DNA of 64,000 nucleotides from Streptomyces sp. NRRL WC-3742 (GTDB lineage Bacteria; Actinomycetota; Actinomycetes; Streptomycetales; Streptomycetaceae), in assembly GCF_000720635.1 (NCBI RefSeq), contig NZ_JOCF01000019.1, positions 1 through 64,000 on the forward strand, read 5' to 3'. The notes beneath the pieces are model-generated. The model was not told where the DNA came from. It searched no databases and worked only from the letters and a program-made list of their open reading frames with translations. The translations under genes were made by a program, and so were the position numbers. This document shows, one piece after another, positions 31,235 through 39,428 of the stretch; positions within the stretch are counted from its first letter, which is position 1; each line of letters opens with the position of its first letter.

Positions 31235-31942
31235 CTACCGGGCCCGGAGGCGGAGGGCGGGCTGGGGCTGCTCGGGCTCGCCCTCGCCGGCCCAGAGGGA
31301 CCGTACGTGGCTGAGGTGGCGGGTCATGCACGCCTCGGCGGCCTCCGCGTCGCCGGCGATCATCAGGTCGAGGAGTTCCAGGTGCTCCTCCGCCGAGGAG
31401 ACCAGCTGGCCCTGCTCGTCGAGGCGGGTCAGGCCGTAGAGGCGGGAGCGCTTGCGCAGGTCGCCGACGACCTCGACCAGGCGCGCGTTGCCGGCCAGGC
31501 CCAGCAGGTCGAGGTGGAACTGCCGGTCCGCCTCCAGGTAGCCGATGAGGTCGTGCTTGCGCGCGGCGGCGACGATCGCCTCGGCCTGCGGCCGCAGGCG
31601 CTCCAGCTGCTCGCGCGTCGCCGTGCGGGTCACCCGGCCCACGGTCGGGACCTCGATGAGGGCACGGATCTCGGTGAAGTCGTCGAGGTCGCGCTCGGTG
31701 AGTTCGGTGACCCGGAAGCCCTTGTTGCGGACGGCCTCGACGAGGCCCTCGCGGGCCAGGTCGAGCATGGCCTCGCGCACCGGGGTGGCGGAGACGCCGA
31801 AGTCGGCGGCGAGGGCGGGCGCGGAGTAGACGACGCCGGGGCGCAGCTCGCCGGAGATGAGGGCCGCCCGGAGTGCGTGGGCGACCTGGTCGCGGAGCCG
31901 CTCCTGGACGGAGATCAGGGTGCGGGGTTTGAGGTCGGCCAT
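31235..31942 (-). CDS. GntR-family regulator with FCD ligand domain, likely controller of the hydroxyproline genes
   Basis: A 235-residue repressor-type protein. The N-terminal winged helix spans ISVQERLRDQVAHALRAALISGEL, then VYSAPALAADFGVSATPVREAM and a wing ending GFRV. The C-terminal FCD all-helical domain carries the usual Asp/His metal or carboxylate ligands: DFTEIRALIE, DRQFHLDLL, EEHLELLDLM and MTRHL. It is the only regulator in the hydroxyproline cluster. An operator-like site lies 32 bases upstream of its ATG, suggesting autoregulation. The ligand is probably an intermediate of hydroxyproline breakdown; that is inference. Confidence 0.88.
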   Translation of the reverse strand: MADLKPRTLISVQERLRDQVAHALRAALISGELRPGVVYSAPALAADFGVSATPVREAMLDLAREGLVEAVRNKGFRVTELTERDLDDFTEIRALIEVPTVGRVTRTATREQLERLRPQAEAIVAAARKHDLIGYLEADRQFHLDLLGLAGNARLVEVVGDLRKRSRLYGLTRLDEQGQLVSSAEEHLELLDLMIAGDAEAAEACMTRHLSHVRSLWAGEGEPEQPQPALRLRAR

Positions 31943-31973
31943 GGTGTTCCTCCGGGTGGGTGCAGGACACCAG

Positions 31974-31987
31974 TGTACAATGTCACG
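31974..31987. promoter_or_regulatory. operator-like site C, upstream of gntR
   Basis: The minus strand reads CGTGACATTGTACA, matching site A at 11 of 14 positions. It overlaps a possible -10 (ATTGTA) placed 17 bases after TTGCAT. A GTTGC-GTAT-GCAAC inverted repeat lies just beyond, at 31992-32005. Confidence 0.55.
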
Positions 31988-32131
31988 TTACGTTGCGTAT
32001 GCAACCGTCCACGCCTCCGACCCCTGCGCGAGACATCGTCCCAGCGCAGGACCGGCCTGACAACGGCCAGCCGCACACGACCTGCAACCACCCGCCGGAG
32101 AGACACAGTTGGGGCCGCTCCCACGCCGACC

Positions 32132-33070
32132 TCACCCCGACGACCGCCGGTACACCTCCGCCGCCACCGCCAGGTCCTCCCAGGCCATGCCGACGCTCTT
32201 GAAGAAGCGCGGCCGCCCCCTCAGCACCAGCGCGTCGCCGCGCACCAGCTCGGCCAGGTTCCACACCTGCCGCCCGGCGACGCCCGCCATGATCAGGTCC
32301 CCGGCCTCCCGCGCTGCCACCGCCCGTGCCTCCACGTACAGTTCGGCCCGCCGCACCAGCGTCTCGTCCACCTCCCGCGCGTCCACCTCGTGCGAGCCGA
32401 CCGCCGCGACCGCCGCGTGGTCGGGCACGGCGGCGCCGTCGAACAGCGGGGTGCGCGCGGTGGTGCAGCACACGACCAGATCGGCTTCGGAGACGGCCTC
32501 CGCCGTGCCCACCGAGGCGGCGAGCCCCAGCCGCCGCCCGTACGCCGCCAGCATCTCCGCCCGTTCGGCGTTGCGCGCCACCACGGTGAGCCGGGTGAGC
32601 GGCCGCAGGGCGAGCAGCGCGTCCAGGTGCCCGTACGCCTGCGGCCCGGCGCCGAACAGCACCAGGTGCGAAGCCTGCGGCTCGGCGAGGCGGGACAGCG
32701 CGGCGGCGGTGACGGCGGGGGTGCGCAGCGCGGTGAGCGCCGCGCCGTCGAGCAGGGCGAGGGGTTGCAGCGTGGGCCCGTCGAGCAGCAGGTAGCTGCC
32801 GGTGATCCGGGGCAGCCCGAGCTCCGGGTTCGCGGGCGCCACACCCGCGATCTTCACCCCGGCGTACGGTCCGGCGGCCGCCGGCATCAGCAGCAGTTCC
32901 CCGGCGGGCACCGGTACGGCCGACCGGGCGGGTGCCTGCTCGGGGTCGAACCCCTCCTGCAGCACCCGCTCGATCGCCCGCACCGCGTCGACGGGCCCGA
33001 CCCCGCCGACTCCCGGTACGGCGTACTGGAGCGGCACAACCGCCGTACCGGGCCGTATGGTCGAGCTCAC
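32132..33070 (-). CDS. ornithine cyclodeaminase/mu-crystallin family protein, probable delta1-pyrroline-2-carboxylate reductase
   Basis: A 312-residue NAD(P)-dependent enzyme. The Rossmann motif FGAGPQAYGHLDAL sits near residue 135, followed by NAERAEML and the CCTTAR loop. SYLLLDG and the TALRTPAVTAAA segment of the family precede it. In hydroxyproline clusters this family reduces delta1-pyrroline-2-carboxylate to L-proline, the route for trans-3-hydroxyproline and D-proline, and that role fits here. Ornithine or other amino-acid dehydrogenase activity cannot be excluded. Its ATG overlaps the stop of the upstream racemase-family gene (ATGA). Confidence 0.82.
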   Translation of the reverse strand: MSSTIRPGTAVVPLQYAVPGVGGVGPVDAVRAIERVLQEGFDPEQAPARSAVPVPAGELLLMPAAAGPYAGVKIAGVAPANPELGLPRITGSYLLLDGPTLQPLALLDGAALTALRTPAVTAAALSRLAEPQASHLVLFGAGPQAYGHLDALLALRPLTRLTVVARNAERAEMLAAYGRRLGLAASVGTAEAVSEADLVVCCTTARTPLFDGAAVPDHAAVAAVGSHEVDAREVDETLVRRAELYVEARAVAAREAGDLIMAGVAGRQVWNLAELVRGDALVLRGRPRFFKSVGMAWEDLAVAAEVYRRSSG

Positions 33071-34125
33071 AGGAGGAACCCCGTTCCCAGGTCGTCGCCG
33101 TCCTCGAGCTGGAAGAGGTGCTCGCCGGTGCGGTGCGCCGTGCCGGTGACCTCGGTGACGACGCCCTCGCCCAGCGGGTCGCCCCCGGCGAGGACGCGCC
33201 CGCCGAAGACCGTCCCGATGATCGACTCGTGCCGCAGCTCCTCGCCCGGTGCGAGCCGCCCCTCGGCGGCGAGGATCGCGAGCCGGGCGGAGGTGCCGGA
33301 GCCGCAGGGCGAGCGGTCGATCTGCCCGTCCGCGAAGACGGTGACGTTGCGCTGGCTCAACACCCCGCCGTCGACACCGAGTTCGTCGTACAGGATCACC
33401 CCGTACACCCCCGACAGCCGGGGGTCGTCCGGGTGCGAGACCGCCGCCGACCCGGCCAGCAGGTCCCTGATCTCCCGCCCGGCGGCGGTGAGTTCGGGCA
33501 GCTGCCCGGCCTCGACCGCCAGCCCGAGCGAGGCGGCCGGCACCGAGGCGTAGCAGGCGCCGGAGTGCGCCACCGCCACCTCGACCGGCCCCCGGGAGGT
33601 CTCCAGCGCCAGCTTCAACTCGGCCACCCGGGTGGGCACGTTGCGGAAGGTCACCCCCGTGGTGCGACCTTCCGCCCGATGCACCAGCGCGGTGACCCGA
33701 CCCGAGGGCACGTCGATGCGCACCCGCGCCACCCCGTTGTCGGGGGCGGCGACGAGCCCGGAGTCGACGGCCCAGGCGCCGAGCGCGATGGTGCCGTGCC
33801 CGCAGGCCGTCGAGTAGCCGTCCTTGTGCCAGAACAGCACGCCGAGGTGCGCCTCCGCGTCGTCCGCCGGCACGACGAACCCGCCGTACATCCCGGCGTG
33901 CCCGCGCGGCTCGCGGCTGAGCAGCTGCCGCACCTCGTCCAGGGCGGAAGCCCGGGGCGCCGTCGCGCTGCCGCCCGCCCCGATCGCGATGGCCCGACGC
34001 TCGGCGACGCTGTCGCCGGGCACGGGCGGCAGCCCGTCGAGGACGATCCGGAACGGCTCCCCGGCGCTGTGGTAGTCGACGGTACGCACCCTTGTCGCAG
34101 GCTCCCGCACCACAGGCTCCCCCAT
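33067..34125 (-). CDS. proline racemase-family enzyme, copy 2 (racemase/epimerase type, Cys/Cys)
   Basis: A 352-residue enzyme of the diaminopimelate-epimerase-like fold. The two catalytic positions are Cys-108 in TACGHGT and Cys-274 in DRSPCGSGT. In this superfamily trans-3-hydroxyproline dehydratases carry Thr at the second site, so Cys/Cys argues for a racemase or 4-hydroxyproline 2-epimerase. ATG 34125 overlaps the stop of the aldehyde dehydrogenase gene (TGATG); the frame is open upstream but only as the antisense of other genes. It differs clearly from copy 1, so the two probably serve different substrates, for example proline versus 4-hydroxyproline. Confidence 0.85.
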   Translation of the reverse strand: MGEPVVREPATRVRTVDYHSAGEPFRIVLDGLPPVPGDSVAERRAIAIGAGGSATAPRASALDEVRQLLSREPRGHAGMYGGFVVPADDAEAHLGVLFWHKDGYSTACGHGTIALGAWAVDSGLVAAPDNGVARVRIDVPSGRVTALVHRAEGRTTGVTFRNVPTRVAELKLALETSRGPVEVAVAHSGACYASVPAASLGLAVEAGQLPELTAAGREIRDLLAGSAAVSHPDDPRLSGVYGVILYDELGVDGGVLSQRNVTVFADGQIDRSPCGSGTSARLAILAAEGRLAPGEELRHESIIGTVFGGRVLAGGDPLGEGVVTEVTGTAHRTGEHLFQLEDGDDLGTGFLL

Positions 34126-35489
34126 CACAGGCTCCCGCCCGGCAGGACGCTGACCGTCCGGCCGACGGTGTAGAAGTCCAGTGCGGCCCGGCCCTGTTCG
34201 CGCTCGCCGTGGCTCGCGCCCTTGGTGCCGCCGAAGGGCAGGTGGAAGTCGACGCCGCTGGAGGGGGCGTTGACCCGGATCATGCCCGCGTCCAGCCGGT
34301 CGGCGGCGGCGAGCGCCACGTCCAGGCTGCGGGTGTGCACGGAGGTGGCGAGGCTGTGCGGGGTGTCGTTGGCGAGTTCGATGGCTGCGTCCAGGTCGGC
34401 CACCGCGTGCAGCACGGCGACCGGGCCGAAGAACTCCTCGCGCGCCAGCGGGTGTTCGGCCGGAACGTCCGCCAGCAGCGTCGGTTCGACGTACCAGCCG
34501 GCCCGCTCGGGCACGCCGCCGCCGACGAGCAGGGTGGCCCCGGCCTCGACGGCCGAGCCGACGGCGTCCACCAACCGATCCCGCGCGGCGGCCCCGATGA
34601 CGGGCCCGCACACCGCGTCGTCCACGGACGCCAGCGCCTTGACCAGCGCCTCGCGCAGCGGCCCGTGCGCGGCGCCGACCGCGATCACCCGGCTGGTGGC
34701 GGTGCACTTCTGCCCGGCGTACCCGGCGACGGCGGCCGCGATGTGCTCGGCGGCCAGCGCGATGTCGGCGTCGGGCAGCACCAACGCGGCGTTCAGCCCG
34801 CCGAGTTCGGCCTGCACGGGCACCCCGCGCTCGGTGGCGGCGCGCACCACGGCCCGCCCGACCCCGGTGGAGCCGGTGAACGAGACCACGTCCGCCGTCC
34901 CGACCAGCGCCGAGCCCTCCTCGGCCCCGCCCGGCACCACCGTGAACACGTCCTCGGGGAGCCCGGCCGAGGAGGCCAGCTCCGCCAGCCGCAGCGCGCA
35001 GGCGGTCGCCTCCGGCGCCGGCTTGAGCACCACCGTGTTCCCGGTCGCCAGGGCCGGCGCCGCCTTCCAACTGGGGATCGCCAGCGGGAAGTTCCACGGG
35101 GCGATCAGCCCGGCCACCCCGTGCGGGCGCCGCCGGGTGAGCAGCAGTCCCGGCCCGCCGGCGGTCTCGTGCACCTCCCCGGCGGCCGCGTACGGCGCCT
35201 GCGCGTAGTAGCGCCAGATCGCCGAGGTCCGGGCGACCTCGCCGCGCGCCTCGGCGAGCGGCTTGCCGACCTCGCGCACGATCAGCGCGGCGAGTTCCCC
35301 GGCGTGGGCGTCGATCGCATCGGCGATCCGCCCGAGCGCCGCCGAGCGGGCGCCCGCTCCGGCCGCGACCCAGCCGCGCTGAGCGGCCCTGGCCCGCAGC
35401 ACGGCGGAGCGCACGGCCTCGGCGCCCGGTTCCTCGACGGCGAGGACGACGTCGGCCGGGTCGGCGGGGTTGGAGGAGGTGATGGTCAT
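34125..35489 (-). CDS. aldehyde dehydrogenase, probable 2-oxoglutarate semialdehyde dehydrogenase
   Basis: A 454-residue NAD(P)-dependent aldehyde dehydrogenase. It carries the cofactor segment APWNFPLAIPSWKAAPAL, the FTGSTGVG loop, the general-base Glu in ELGGLNAAL, the catalytic Cys in GYAGQKCTATSR, and EEFFGPVAV near the C-terminus. In hydroxyproline degradation it would oxidise 2-oxoglutarate semialdehyde to 2-oxoglutarate, the last step into the TCA cycle. It follows racemase copy 1 by 38 bases and is coupled to copy 2. The substrate is assigned from context. Confidence 0.88.
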   Translation of the reverse strand: MTITSSNPADPADVVLAVEEPGAEAVRSAVLRARAAQRGWVAAGAGARSAALGRIADAIDAHAGELAALIVREVGKPLAEARGEVARTSAIWRYYAQAPYAAAGEVHETAGGPGLLLTRRRPHGVAGLIAPWNFPLAIPSWKAAPALATGNTVVLKPAPEATACALRLAELASSAGLPEDVFTVVPGGAEEGSALVGTADVVSFTGSTGVGRAVVRAATERGVPVQAELGGLNAALVLPDADIALAAEHIAAAVAGYAGQKCTATSRVIAVGAAHGPLREALVKALASVDDAVCGPVIGAAARDRLVDAVGSAVEAGATLLVGGGVPERAGWYVEPTLLADVPAEHPLAREEFFGPVAVLHAVADLDAAIELANDTPHSLATSVHTRSLDVALAAADRLDAGMIRVNAPSSGVDFHLPFGGTKGASHGEREQGRAALDFYTVGRTVSVLPGGSL

Positions 35490-35527
35490 GACTACCAGCC
35501 CTTCGGCAGGGTTGCGGAGCAGGGGGT

Positions 35528-36532
35528 TCAGAGCAGGAAGCCTGCCGGGAACGGGTCGGTCGGGTCGAGGAGGTACTGGGCCGTCCCCGTGACCCAGGCG
35601 CGCCCGGTGACGGTGGGCACGACGGCGGGCCGGCCGGCCACCGTGGTCTCCTCGACGAGCCGCCCGGTGAAGGTCGTCCCGATGAAGGAGTCGTTGCGGA
35701 AGTCCCGTCCCAGCGGCAGTTCGCCGCGCGCGTGCAGCTGCGCCATCCGCGCCGAGGTGCCGGTGCCGCAGGGCGAGCGGTCGAACCAGCCGGGGTGGAT
35801 GGCCATCGCGTGCCGGGAGTGCTCGGCGGTGGAGCCGGGCGCGGCGAGGTAGACGTGGTGGCAGCTGTGGATGGACGGGTTCTCGGGGTGGACGGGCCGG
35901 TCGGGGCCCTCGTTGATCGCGTCCATCAGGGCGAGGCCCGCGGCCAGGATCTCCTGCTTGCGCTCGCGCTCGAAGGGCAGCCCGAACTCGGCGAGCGGCA
36001 GGATCGCGTAGAAGTTGCCGCCGTACGCGAGGTCGTAGGTCACCGTGCCGTACCCCGGAACCTCGATCTTGCGGTCCAGGCCGACGGCGTAGGAGGCCAC
36101 GTTGCGGATGGTGACGGCCTTGGCCGCGCCGTCCTCGACGCGCACCTCGGCGACGACCAGCCCGGCGGGCGTGTCCAGGCGCACGGTGGTGACGGGTTCG
36201 ACGACGGGCACCATCCCGGTCTCGACCAGCACGGTGGCCACCCCGATGGTCCCGTGCCCGCACATCGGCAGCAGCCCGGAGACCTCGATGAACAGCACGC
36301 CGTAGTCGGCGTCCGGCCGGGTGGGCGGCTGCAGGATCGCCCCGCTCATCGAGGCGTGGCCGCGCGGCTCGTACATCAGCAGCGTGCGGTAGTGGTCCAG
36401 GTTCTCCTGGAAGTGCACCCGGCGCTCGGCCATGGTCGCACCGGGGATGACGCCGAACCCGCCGGTGATGACCCGGGTCGGCATGCCCTCGGTGTGCGAG
36501 TCGACGGCGTGGAACACATGACGGCTGCGCAT
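35528..36532 (-). CDS. proline racemase-family enzyme, copy 1, probable 4-hydroxyproline 2-epimerase
   Basis: A 334-residue enzyme opening with HAVDSHTEGMPTRVITGG, the hallmark of bacterial 4-hydroxyproline epimerases and proline racemases. The catalytic pair is Cys-91 (PMCGHGT) and Cys-255 (DRSPCGTGT). Expected reaction: trans-4-hydroxy-L-proline to cis-4-hydroxy-D-proline, feeding the flavin dehydrogenase encoded upstream. The ATG at 36532 puts the conserved strand right at the start; an upstream start at 36541 adds three residues. It lies between the DapA-like deaminase and the aldehyde dehydrogenase genes in one operon. Confidence 0.88.
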   Translation of the reverse strand: MRSRHVFHAVDSHTEGMPTRVITGGFGVIPGATMAERRVHFQENLDHYRTLLMYEPRGHASMSGAILQPPTRPDADYGVLFIEVSGLLPMCGHGTIGVATVLVETGMVPVVEPVTTVRLDTPAGLVVAEVRVEDGAAKAVTIRNVASYAVGLDRKIEVPGYGTVTYDLAYGGNFYAILPLAEFGLPFERERKQEILAAGLALMDAINEGPDRPVHPENPSIHSCHHVYLAAPGSTAEHSRHAMAIHPGWFDRSPCGTGTSARMAQLHARGELPLGRDFRNDSFIGTTFTGRLVEETTVAGRPAVVPTVTGRAWVTGTAQYLLDPTDPFPAGFLL

Positions 36533-36613
36533 GAGGCACAACTCCAGTGGGCGATGAGAACGTTGGGGGTCCGAACCGGCTGCCCCCGCAGCCGGTCGGG
36601 GTGGTTCGGACGA

Positions 36614-37522
36614 TCAGGCGAGGCCCTCGGCCAGCGCCTTCTCGGTCGCGGCCCGCACGGCGGCCTCGATCTCCGGGGTCAGCGGCACGCGCGGCGGGCG
36701 CACGGGGCCGCCGGGGCGACCGGCGATGTCCATGGACAGCTTGATCGCCTGGACGAACTCCGTCTTGGAGTCCCAGCGCAGCAGCGAGTGCAGCGACTTG
36801 TAGAGCGGCAGCGCCGTCTCCAGGTCCCCGTCGACGGCGGCCTGGTACAGCGCCACGGACGCCTCCGGCAGCGCGTTCGGGTAACCGGCGATCCAGCCGA
36901 CCGCACCGGCCAGCGCCAGCTCCAGCAGCACGTCGTCCGCACCGATCAGCAGGTCCAGCCCGGGGGCCAGTTCGGCGATCTCGTACGCCCGGCGCACGTC
37001 CCCGCTGAACTCCTTGACGGCGACGATCGAGCCGTCCTGGTGCAGCTCGGCCAGCAGCGAGGGCACCAGGTCGACCTTGGTGTCGATCGGGTTGTTGTAC
37101 GCGACCACCGGCACCCCGGCCTTGGCGACCTCGGCGTAGTGGGCGCGCACCGAGGCGGCGTCGGCCCGGTAGGCGTTGGGCGGCAGCAGCAGGACGGAGC
37201 CGGCGCCGGCCTCGGCGGCCTGCTCGGCCCAGCGGCGGGACTCGGCGCTGCCGTAGGCGGCCACGCCGGGCATGACGCGGGAGCCGTCGCCGGCCGCCTC
37301 GACGGCAACCTCGACGATGCGGGTGCGCTCCTCGGCGGTGAGCGTCTGGTACTCGCCGAGCGAGCCGTTGGGGACGACGCCGTCGCAGCCGGACTCGATC
37401 AGCCAGCGGACGTGCTCGGCGTACGCGTCGTAGTCGACGGACAGGTCCGGGCGCAGCGGGATCGCGGTGGCGACCATGATGCCGCGCCAGGGGCGGGTGG
37501 TGTCGTGCGCGGTGTGGGACAC
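36614..37522 (-). CDS. DapA-family lyase, probable 1-pyrroline-4-hydroxy-2-carboxylate deaminase
   Basis: A 302-residue dihydrodipicolinate synthase-fold protein. The GSLGEYQTLT loop, the Tyr in AYNNP and the Schiff-base Lys in VAVKEFSGD are all visible. In hydroxyproline catabolic clusters this family member deaminates delta1-pyrroline-4-hydroxy-2-carboxylate to 2-oxoglutarate semialdehyde; a lysine-biosynthetic role is unlikely in this company. GTG 37522 is chosen because AAGGAG precedes it. An in-frame ATG at 37549 falls inside the operator-like site and is probably untranslated. It is first gene of the second transcription unit of the cluster, with its own promoter. Confidence 0.87.
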   Translation of the reverse strand: MSHTAHDTTRPWRGIMVATAIPLRPDLSVDYDAYAEHVRWLIESGCDGVVPNGSLGEYQTLTAEERTRIVEVAVEAAGDGSRVMPGVAAYGSAESRRWAEQAAEAGAGSVLLLPPNAYRADAASVRAHYAEVAKAGVPVVAYNNPIDTKVDLVPSLLAELHQDGSIVAVKEFSGDVRRAYEIAELAPGLDLLIGADDVLLELALAGAVGWIAGYPNALPEASVALYQAAVDGDLETALPLYKSLHSLLRWDSKTEFVQAIKLSMDIAGRPGGPVRPPRVPLTPEIEAAVRAATEKALAEGLA

Positions 37523-37541
37523 GGTGTTCTCCTTGGTGAGG

Positions 37542-37586
37542 TGTGACATTTTATTAGTGGGGACAGGCCGGAGACAAGAGTCTCCG
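37542..37586 (-). promoter_or_regulatory. promoter and operator-like site D of the deaminase operon
   Basis: On the minus strand TTGTCT (-35) is followed after 18 bases by TAAAAT (-10, one mismatch to consensus). The site TGTGACATTTTATT (37542-37555, read on the plus strand) overlaps the -10. A perfect 7-bp inverted repeat, CGGAGAC-AAGA-GTCTCCG, at 37569-37586 overlaps the -35 and may be a second operator. Confidence 0.55.
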
Positions 37587-37630
37587 ACCAAAGGTTCAGG
37601 AAATCGGGTCAGGAAATCGGGTCCACGAAG

Positions 37631-37700
37631 CCGGGTTCACGAGACCGGATTCACGAGACCGGGTTCACGAGACCGGGTTCACGAGACCGGGTTCACGAGA
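37631..37700. repeat. five tandem copies of a 14-bp unit, with degenerate extensions
   Basis: CCGGGTTCACGAGA repeats at 37631, 37645 (one variant base), 37659, 37673 and 37687. It is flanked at 37598-37623 by two copies of AGGAAATCGGGTC. It lies between the deaminase promoter and the flavoprotein gene. The flavoprotein stop codon at 37695-37693 falls inside the last copy, so the repeat reaches its final codons. Confidence 0.9.
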
Positions 37701-39084
37701 CCGGGGGCTCCCCCGCCGCCAGTTGCGCCAGCGGCACCGGGCACCCGAACGGCCGCCGGTCGGGGCCCGAGTCCGAGGCACCCGCCAGACAGGCCACCGC
37801 CGGGCCGCACATCCGCCCCTGGCACCAGCCCATCCCGGCCCGGGTGAGCAGCTTGACGGTACGGGCGTCGCCCGCCCCCAGCTCCTCGACCGCCTCGCGC
37901 ACCTTCGCGACCGGCACCTCCTCGCACCGGCAGACGTCGGTGTCCGGCCGCAGCCAGCCCGTCCAGCCCGGCCCGGGCCGGTGCGCGCCCGCCATCAGCT
38001 CGGCGAAGGCCCGCAGCCGCCCCCGCCGGCGCAGCAGCGCGCCCCGCGGGGCCACCCCGGCCACGGCGTACGCGGCCAGCGTGCCCTCGGCGATCGCGAG
38101 GTCCGCGCCGCCGACGCCGTTGGTCTCCCCCGCGGACCACAGGCCCGGCACGCTGGTCGCCATCCGCTCGTCCACGGCCAGGGCCACCGCGCCGTCCGGG
38201 CAGGTCCGGGTGGCGGCGCCCAGCTCGGTGGCCAGGTCGATCTGCGGCAGCAGCCCGTGCCCGACGGCCAGCGCGTCGCAGTCGATGCGCCGCTCGCTGC
38301 CGGGCACCGGCCGCCAGTCGCCGTCCAGCCGGGCGACGGTGACGCCGGTGACCCGGTCCGTCCCGTGCGCCTCGACGACGGCGCTGCGCAGCCGCAGCCG
38401 GACGCGGTGGCGCAGCAGCGCCGTGCCGTGCCCGGCGCCCTCGACGAGCTTGGCGGGGACGGCCGCCAGCACGTCGGGCCGCCGGGCGTAGCCGAGGTAT
38501 CCGGTGGCCTCGACCACCGCGGGCACCGAGGCCCCGGCGGTGACCAGCGAGGAGGCCGCCGCGAGCAGCAGCGGCCCGCTGCCGGCCACCACGATCCGCC
38601 GCCCGGGCAGCACCAGGCCGGATTTCAGCATGGCCTGCGCGCCCCCGGCGGTGACGACCCCGGGCAGCGTCCAGCCGGGGAACGGCAGCTGCCGCTCGTA
38701 CGCGCCGGTGGCGAGCAGCACGTGCCGCGCCCGCAGGGCCGTACGGTCCCCGGCGTCCGGCCCGCGCGTGACGTGCACGGTCCAGCCCCGGTCGGTGCGC
38801 TCCAGCGCCCACACCTGGTGCCCGCCGCGGAACTGCGCGCGCGACTGCGCGGCCAGCCGCCCGGCCAGGCCCGTGTAGACGGACCACCCGTGGTGCAGCC
38901 GGTCCGGCCGGGCGGCGCCCATCCCGGGCGCCGGGTGGCGGTAGTACTGCCCGCCGGTGGCCCCGGAGCCGTCCAGCAGGACGCAGCGCAGCCCCAGGTC
39001 GGCGGCGGTCACGGCGGCGGCCAGCCCTGCGGGGCCAGCGCCGATCACCACCAGGTCGAACGCGTCAGACGGCGAGGTCGGCAC
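37693..39084 (-). CDS. NAD(P)/FAD-dependent oxidoreductase with BFD-like cluster domain, D-hydroxyproline dehydrogenase alpha-type subunit
   Basis: A 463-residue flavoprotein. The N-terminal FAD motif is VIGAGPAGLAAAVTAA, a second dinucleotide motif VVAGSGPLLLAAA lies near residue 165, and a late SAGETNGVGG binds FAD. The C-terminal 90 residues carry four cysteines (CRC and CQGRMC) for a bacterioferritin-associated-ferredoxin-like [2Fe-2S] site. This is the large subunit of hydrogen cyanide synthase/D-hydroxyproline dehydrogenase-type complexes, with the next two genes as partners. It overlaps the [2Fe-2S] subunit gene by 20 bases. The last codons lie in a 14-bp tandem repeat, so the C-terminus may vary between strains. 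Confidence 0.85.
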   Translation of the reverse strand: MPTSPSDAFDLVVIGAGPAGLAAAVTAADLGLRCVLLDGSGATGGQYYRHPAPGMGAARPDRLHHGWSVYTGLAGRLAAQSRAQFRGGHQVWALERTDRGWTVHVTRGPDAGDRTALRARHVLLATGAYERQLPFPGWTLPGVVTAGGAQAMLKSGLVLPGRRIVVAGSGPLLLAAASSLVTAGASVPAVVEATGYLGYARRPDVLAAVPAKLVEGAGHGTALLRHRVRLRLRSAVVEAHGTDRVTGVTVARLDGDWRPVPGSERRIDCDALAVGHGLLPQIDLATELGAATRTCPDGAVALAVDERMATSVPGLWSAGETNGVGGADLAIAEGTLAAYAVAGVAPRGALLRRRGRLRAFAELMAGAHRPGPGWTGWLRPDTDVCRCEEVPVAKVREAVEELGAGDARTVKLLTRAGMGWCQGRMCGPAVACLAGASDSGPDRRPFGCPVPLAQLAAGEPPVS

Positions 39085-39385
39085 GGCCGTGGCCCTCCTG
39101 GGTGGTGACGACGGTGCCCGGCTCGGCGGGCAGCAGGCAGGTGCGCTGGTTGGGCCGGCCGTCGACGACGGCCAGGCAGTCGAAGCAGGCGCCGATCCCG
39201 CAGAACACCCCGCGCGGCCGCCCGCCGACGCGGGTGGTGCGCCAGGCGAGCACGCCGTCCGCCCAGAGCGCGGCGGCGATCGACTGCCCGGGCAGCGCGG
39301 GCACGGCCCGGCCGTCGAACTCGATGTGGTGGGCGGGCCCGGGCTCTGCCCCGACCAGCCCGGCGGGGGTACGGCGGCGGCTCAT
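39065..39385 (-). CDS. (2Fe-2S)-binding small subunit of the D-hydroxyproline dehydrogenase
   Basis: A 106-residue plant-ferredoxin-like domain: HIEFDGRAVPALPGQSIAAALWADG leads to the cluster loop CGIGACFDC, and a fourth cysteine lies in QRTCLLP. Such small subunits shuttle electrons between the two flavoprotein subunits in hydrogen cyanide synthase-like dehydrogenases (HcnA/SoxX type). The ATG at 39385 fits the family start. It sits between the two flavoprotein genes, 43 bases after the first and overlapping the second. Confidence 0.87.
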   Translation of the reverse strand: MSRRRTPAGLVGAEPGPAHHIEFDGRAVPALPGQSIAAALWADGVLAWRTTRVGGRPRGVFCGIGACFDCLAVVDGRPNQRTCLLPAEPGTVVTTQEGHGRADLAV

Positions 39386-39428
39386 CGGCGGCCTCTCCAA
39401 TCCAGCGACGATCCAGAAATCTCGGACA

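Noticed and set aside
33067..36539. Very long open minus-strand frames that appear to fuse the racemase-family proteins with the aldehyde dehydrogenase
   Set aside because: The frames are open only because of high GC. The real genes overlap as TGATG or are separated by a short gap, and each has its own conserved start.
36614..37522. Lysine-biosynthetic dihydrodipicolinate synthase
   Set aside because: It lies inside a hydroxyproline operon with a shared promoter and operator-like site, and no lysine genes are adjacent.
37631..37700. CRISPR array
   Set aside because: The 14-bp units are directly abutting with no spacers, and there are no cas genes.
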